Source: Ectocarpus siliculosus
Lineage: Eukaryota; Sar; Phaeophyceae; Ectocarpales; Ectocarpaceae
NCBI GenBank assembly: GCA_000310025.1
Contig: FN649742.1
Coordinates: 2,409,842-2,433,171, forward strand
Length of the DNA stretch: 23,330 nt
Reading direction: 5' to 3'
Notes under the pieces: generated by a model
What the model was told of the DNA's origin: nothing
The model's database searches: none
The model's input: the letters and a program-made list of their open reading frames with translations, nothing else
Program-made: the position numbers and the translations under genes
Part shown: positions 18,866 to 23,330 of the stretch, in pieces
Layout of the letters: each line of letters opens with the position of its first letter
Numbering within the stretch: the stretch's first letter is position 1

Positions 18866-20301
18866 CCCCTGGGGGCAGGAGGCGGTGGGATAGGCTTCGC
18901 GTCGCGCGACGCGAGACATCCGAAGCGAAACAAGGCGATGCGGTGGAGTTTTTGGTTCTCCGGGTTTTCCCGCGCGCGCGCGATAACGAGAGGCGGAGTT
19001 AGGCGAGATGACGGGGGGGGGGTTGGCCTTGTCGGGGAGCTGTTTCTTTTTTTGACCGCGCCCCCGTCCTTCCCCTTGGCCCCTGTGGTGTGGTAGTGAG
19101 GTCGCGATGGGGGGCGTGGTACAGCAGTAGGTGTTGCTGTTCGTGTGAGAGGAGGGTGAGCAGTGGAGCGTCCAAAGACAAGACACGGACGGTGGTGTCG
19201 TGTTTTGTTGGGGCTCGTCTCGATGTATGCTGCTATGGACGTACCGAAAGAGGGCGAGAGCGATTGCGAAGGGGGTGGAAGGCCCATCGGTTCACTGCCG
19301 GCGGTAGGGTTCGACCGCATGGTCGTGAACCAATCGATGGGTTACCAAACGTACGGGGGTTGTGGCTGGGGAGAGAGCAGCAACCACCGACCCCCCCCCC
19401 CTTGTGTTTGTTGTCCTAAGAACGCCTTGACCATGACCACTACGGAAGAAGGTGAACATGGTACCACTTCGAGTGAGAGTTGTTATGCCGGTCTTCCGCT
19501 GGGGCGTGATGCCGCTGCGGGTTTCGAAGCAGATTCGAAAACTGCGTTTTTATGGTTTTTATTTTTCGCTCGCAAGAAAGGGGGTCGGTCGTGTCCTACT
19601 AGTGGCTGAACGGGAACTTGAAACACGTTTAAAAATATATGTATTGCTTTTTGTTCCTTGTGTTTGGCGAACACTCGTACACGGCGGGATGATGTAGAAA
19701 CGCGAGCCTGCTTCAGCCGTTCCGGGAGTTGCTTGGGCTTGGAAGGCGGCCTTCCTTTCGTGCCGGCACCGGCGGTTGGTCTGATTTCACATGCGCAGCA
19801 GACCTTTTGTACAACAAATGTGATGAATACTGGTAGTGTTTTATATTCTCTTGTTGCGTTGCTGCGCGCGGGGGAGAGGGAGAGAAGAGTTAATAAGGAA
19901 CTCTTTGCACGTATTTTCCCGAGTTTTTGTTCATTCTGAAGAAAAAACGCAGCCAGCAGGGGGGCTTTTGTGTGCGACAGCCGTCCATTTCTTTTTTGAG
20001 GAGGTCGGTGGGCGTCGCCTAATCCTGATAAAGTACGTATCTAACCGTTTGTAAACAGGCTGGATCTGGTGCTGGTTTATGTTTTTGTTGTTGTGTTTAG
20101 CCGAAGGACGGACGTATGTGCAAGGCAAGGGAGGCACACCACACCTGCTTGTCCTGGTCGCGTAGTTAATGGTCGACCTAAGAGCAGCACGCATGCATGC
20201 GTGTGAGAGAGCCGTCATGATGTTGTTTTTTGCGACATACGCATACCAGATGCTGTGTCGTGTTTCTTGTGTGTACTACCGCTGTATCGGTCTTCCCGTG
20301 G

Positions 20302-20325
20302 CTGCTGCTGCTGCTGCTGCTGCTG
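20302..20325. repeat. (CTG)8 microsatellite
   Basis: Eight perfect CTG units, not in a supported gene. Confidence 0.95.
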
Positions 20326-20606
20326 TATCTTGTTCTTCGCGCCTGGCTGTCTTAACTGACGCGTGCACTACACCACGTGTGTAAAGATAAAATAAGACCG
20401 TAAGAGAGCTTGTCTGTCGCCTTTTTTGGAGTTTTTTGAGTACGTGAGAGCCTATGCGTACGATAGCTCGACGCTCCTCCCCCTCGCCATCGTCTTCGGT
20501 TCGCATGCAGACAGTACAGACACGAAGCGCTACGTTATCATGTGCGTGTACGTTTGACCAACACGCATTTTTGAGAGAGCACATGTCGCGCTGCCGTCTG
20601 CTGCAC

Positions 20607-20626
20607 CACTACTATCCGTAGTAGTG
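20607..20626. repeat. Perfect 8-bp stem, 4-nt loop hairpin
   Basis: CACTACTA, TCCG loop, TAGTAGTG. Isolated, with no T run after it; function unknown. Confidence 0.8.
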
Positions 20627-22091
20627 ATTGAGTCACGTACGTACGGCGATATCATGCAACAGAGAGTCAGTCGTGTCCACGAAGCACAACGCATATGCCC
20701 CGTCAAGTCGTACGCACGAATGGCAGGGAACAGACCCAAGGTCGTCTATAACTCGGTCACTTTTTTTTATCTCGTACAGCAGTGTCGGCCGAAACGTACG
20801 TAGATAAGACTACGAAGATCATGTAGACATGGAAGGACAACCAATCATGTGGCGAACCGCGCCGCTTTATGTGGGTCCCCTCCCGCGAAAAATTATTATG
20901 GCCGTGGGTGCCATGCTACGGTGCGCGTACATAGCAGTGTCACGAAACGGACCTAATACCCTACAGGCCTGCCCGAAACGAGCAGAGCCCCAAGACGTGG
21001 TACGTGCTACAGGACATACACTCGTCGGTCGAAGAAACAAGGCATGAGCTCTTGCCACTCGCCCGGTTGGTCCAGATTTGTTTATTATTAAAAGCCGATT
21101 TGGTGACGAACGAGGGGCAAGACAGACCAGTCTCCTTGGCTCCATTTCAACACTGGGGACAACAGCAGCCTGTCTGTTCGTGTCGCGGGGCACACTCAAA
21201 TTTGTTGGGGTAGCATATAGCATACACACGACGATAATCACAATCAATCTCGTTAGATTGGCCAGCAAGGGGGGGGGGGGATGAGGGGAATCTTGAAAAA
21301 ACATGGGTTCACTAAAAAACACCTGTCGGGACGGACGCACCCGGCGAGGGGCAAACCATCAAGTATTGCCTTACACTACAACGCAGCAGACTCACCCTCA
21401 GCACACGAAAACACCAGCCTTATCTTTCCTTTACACCCACGGGCAGGACCATCAAAACGCATCAAAACGCATCGTATACGCATACATACCAGGTACAATA
21501 ATCTGCCCAGTGCACCTACCTTCATCTGATGCAACTAAATTCCGAAACAAGACTCATGGGGGTAAGTAAGTAAGGTACAAAAAAATGCCCCCAAGGGAAG
21601 GGAATAGAATAGTAGGCTGAGTCCGTTGATTTGAATGCGACCCTCAACGGGGCCGTGGCTGGGAAAATACAAAAATTCAGGCACTGACCGCTACTTTGGC
21701 CGGGTAGGAGAGAGGGGGGCAGCACGACGGCAACTAAACACGGCAACCCTACAATATTATCCCCTCGAAACACGTCCGATAGCAGCGACCAAGGTACGTG
21801 TTTTCGTCCTACATTTCGCGGCGACAAGACAAACTACACTAACGGGCAACAACCAGCCCTGGGGAGAACGAGAATGATCGATCGCCATGCACGTGGCGCG
21901 CGTGTTTCATCCACCACCCACACCCGCCACCCCGTCACTCGCGTGTCACGCCGTGGAATAGGGGAGCGACCTCCTCCATGGCAGCCTCACCCTCACCTAC
22001 CCCCTCCCGCCGTGGTCGGCGATATCATCAGCCACCACCCACGTAGTGGTGCTGCTTGAGAGACTGCCAAGACACACGCAACGAACTAGCA

Positions 22092-22115
22092 CAGCAGCAG
22101 CAGCAGCAGCAGCAG
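22092..22115. repeat. (CAG)8 microsatellite
   Basis: Eight perfect CAG units, followed about 120 bp later by an AAC-rich run (22240-22262). Confidence 0.95.
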
Positions 22116-22884
22116 CACGGCCACAACACACACGCGCGCGCGCTCACCAAAGACTCACGTGCTTGCTCCGTTCAGCCGGTTGTTGTTGTTGTGATAGCGG
22201 TCGACTCGACCCAAACACACACAGTGATACAGCACAACAATCATAACAACAACAACAACAACCAGCAGCGAGGCTTTACCGCTACAGAAATTCGAGATAC
22301 TGTTGACTATTGGGAAATAGAGAGGGGGGACGTAGAGGGTGCTACAAACGTTTCACGACGACGGGCGACCAATCCCCAACCCCACCTGTCGGCCTGTGCA
22401 TCGGCAAACCGGGCAATACCCGACCCCCGTCACTAAATTCTAAAACACGCAAGACAACGACGAAAAACACAGCAGACGAAAACCAACAGAAAAAAACATC
22501 TCTATCTATGACTGCCACCTTCCGCGCAAACCTCTAAACCTAACCCCCCCCCTCTCCTGACTATTTGAACCCCCGGTGTATCTGCACAAGGGGGTACACA
22601 TGACAAAATCCTCGACCCCACACCTCCCCCTCGCCCCCCCCGCCCATATGTCTCGCGCTCTTGTCCAGTTTGAGAGGCCCCATCGGCGACAAAAATGCGG
22701 TGTCCCCCCTCTATAGTCTTGGGGCACAAAGGTACCTTCTGCGTGACCCCCTGATCAAAGTACATAGGATATAGTATACCCCGGGCTCCGTGGTCCTGGG
22801 TGTTCTCAGGCGCGCCCCCCGCAGCCGCTTTGACCCAGACGCCGGGCAACATCCTAGGTCGCGCCTTCCCAAGTATCACTAAAC

Positions 22885-22887
<3 letters not shown>

Positions 22888-22924
<37 letters not shown>
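22888..22924. repeat. (CA)18 microsatellite
   Basis: About 18 perfect CA units. Confidence 0.95.
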
Positions 22925-22927
<3 letters not shown>

Positions 22928-23330
22928 CCTGGAAGCGACCAAAACGAGCCCCCACAGCCCGCATGACTTTGCGAAACACCGCCTCCAGCTACGGCGGCCT
23001 ACATGTCGAAACACCCCTCCTGTCGTTTTCATTCGTCGCATGAGACACAGCCCCGACAGCAGCACAGCACGTGGCGCGGGAGCATCCCCGTCAATGCCGC
23101 ACCGCAACAACCCCCGCCCCCCCGCTCCACTCGCGCAGCAAGGATAGACACCACGTTGAGTAGAGTACCAGAGAAAGACGCCAAAAGCTCTCTCCCCCTC
23201 GACCTCGACTCTCTTCGGAAGTTTGAATCGCCACACGAGCATAACCCCCCGCCCCCCCCCCCCGTGTTTTTGGTCGACCCGTAAACTACCGATTTAGTTA
23301 CCCTCCCCCCCCGCCCCGCAATTTAAGGGG

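Larger units (their letters stand above)
18674..23330. other. No convincing gene; 3' flank with microsatellites
   Basis: Apart from the possible exon at 18701-18865, nothing here combines good splice sites with ordered protein. The best-looking frame is 19163-19609 (plus), which reads a mixed acidic sequence but has no recognisable domain and may be 3' untranslated region. The 246-codon minus frame at 22502-23242 includes a CA/GT microsatellite read as Cys-Val and looks random. Confidence 0.5.

Noticed and set aside
18367-19320. 317-codon minus-strand ORF
   Set aside because: It is the shadow of the GC-rich exon 13; its Asp and Ala runs are the reverse of the GTC and GCG repeats.
22502-23242. 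246-codon minus-strand ORF
   Set aside because: It reads a CA microsatellite as Cys-Val repeats, has no domain or splice logic, and its composition looks random.
1-23330. CRISPR array, bacterial operon or integrated viral genes
   Set aside because: No regularly spaced direct repeats with unique spacers, no compact gene clusters, and no recognisable viral protein; the intron-rich structure is eukaryotic.

Overview
The window looks like nuclear DNA of a brown alga, probably Ectocarpus or a close relative. This is inferred from style, not from a database match. It is GC-rich, has long GT-AG introns (mostly 0.3-2 kb) between short exons, is full of CAG/CTG triplets in coding and non-coding DNA, and encodes many Ala, Ser, Gln and Gly runs. 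One gene encodes a WP..L / FNQP repeat protein of a type abundant in brown algae. I see no bacterial, organellar or viral gene organisation.

Layout. (1) 1-987: no gene seen; probably downstream sequence of gene 1. (2) 988-2843, minus strand: a two-exon gene for a predicted 519-residue protein with a low-complexity N-terminal half (Ser run, Gln run) and FNIP/LRR-like repeats in the C-terminal half. (3) 2844-4670: the region between two divergent genes, holding a 222-bp MITE-like element with CAG termini and TA flanks. (4) 4671-18673, plus strand: one large gene that I rebuilt as 13 exons. All 12 junctions are phase-compatible and give a 1084-residue protein. The family is not recognised; a GRAM (PH-like) segment is proposed near the C-terminus (about residues 895-945). 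(5) 18674-23330: no convincing gene, only 3' flank, microsatellites and scattered ORFs. A plausible alternative last exon lies at 18701-18865.

The introns of the large gene hold most of the unusual structure. Intron 3 has a second MITE-like element. Intron 4 has a tRNA-derived SINE-like element and an assembly gap inside a poly-G tract. The end of intron 5 has a three-copy, roughly 93-bp tandem repeat whose last copy contains the 3' splice site and runs into exon 6. Intron 12 opens with a long purine-only tract right after the donor.

The two genes are divergent and could share an upstream region, but nothing shows that they act in one pathway. Exon borders were read by eye from GT/AG sites, phase and protein quality. 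The least certain points are the start of exon 7, the start of exon 6, the 3' end of the large gene and the first codon of gene 1.
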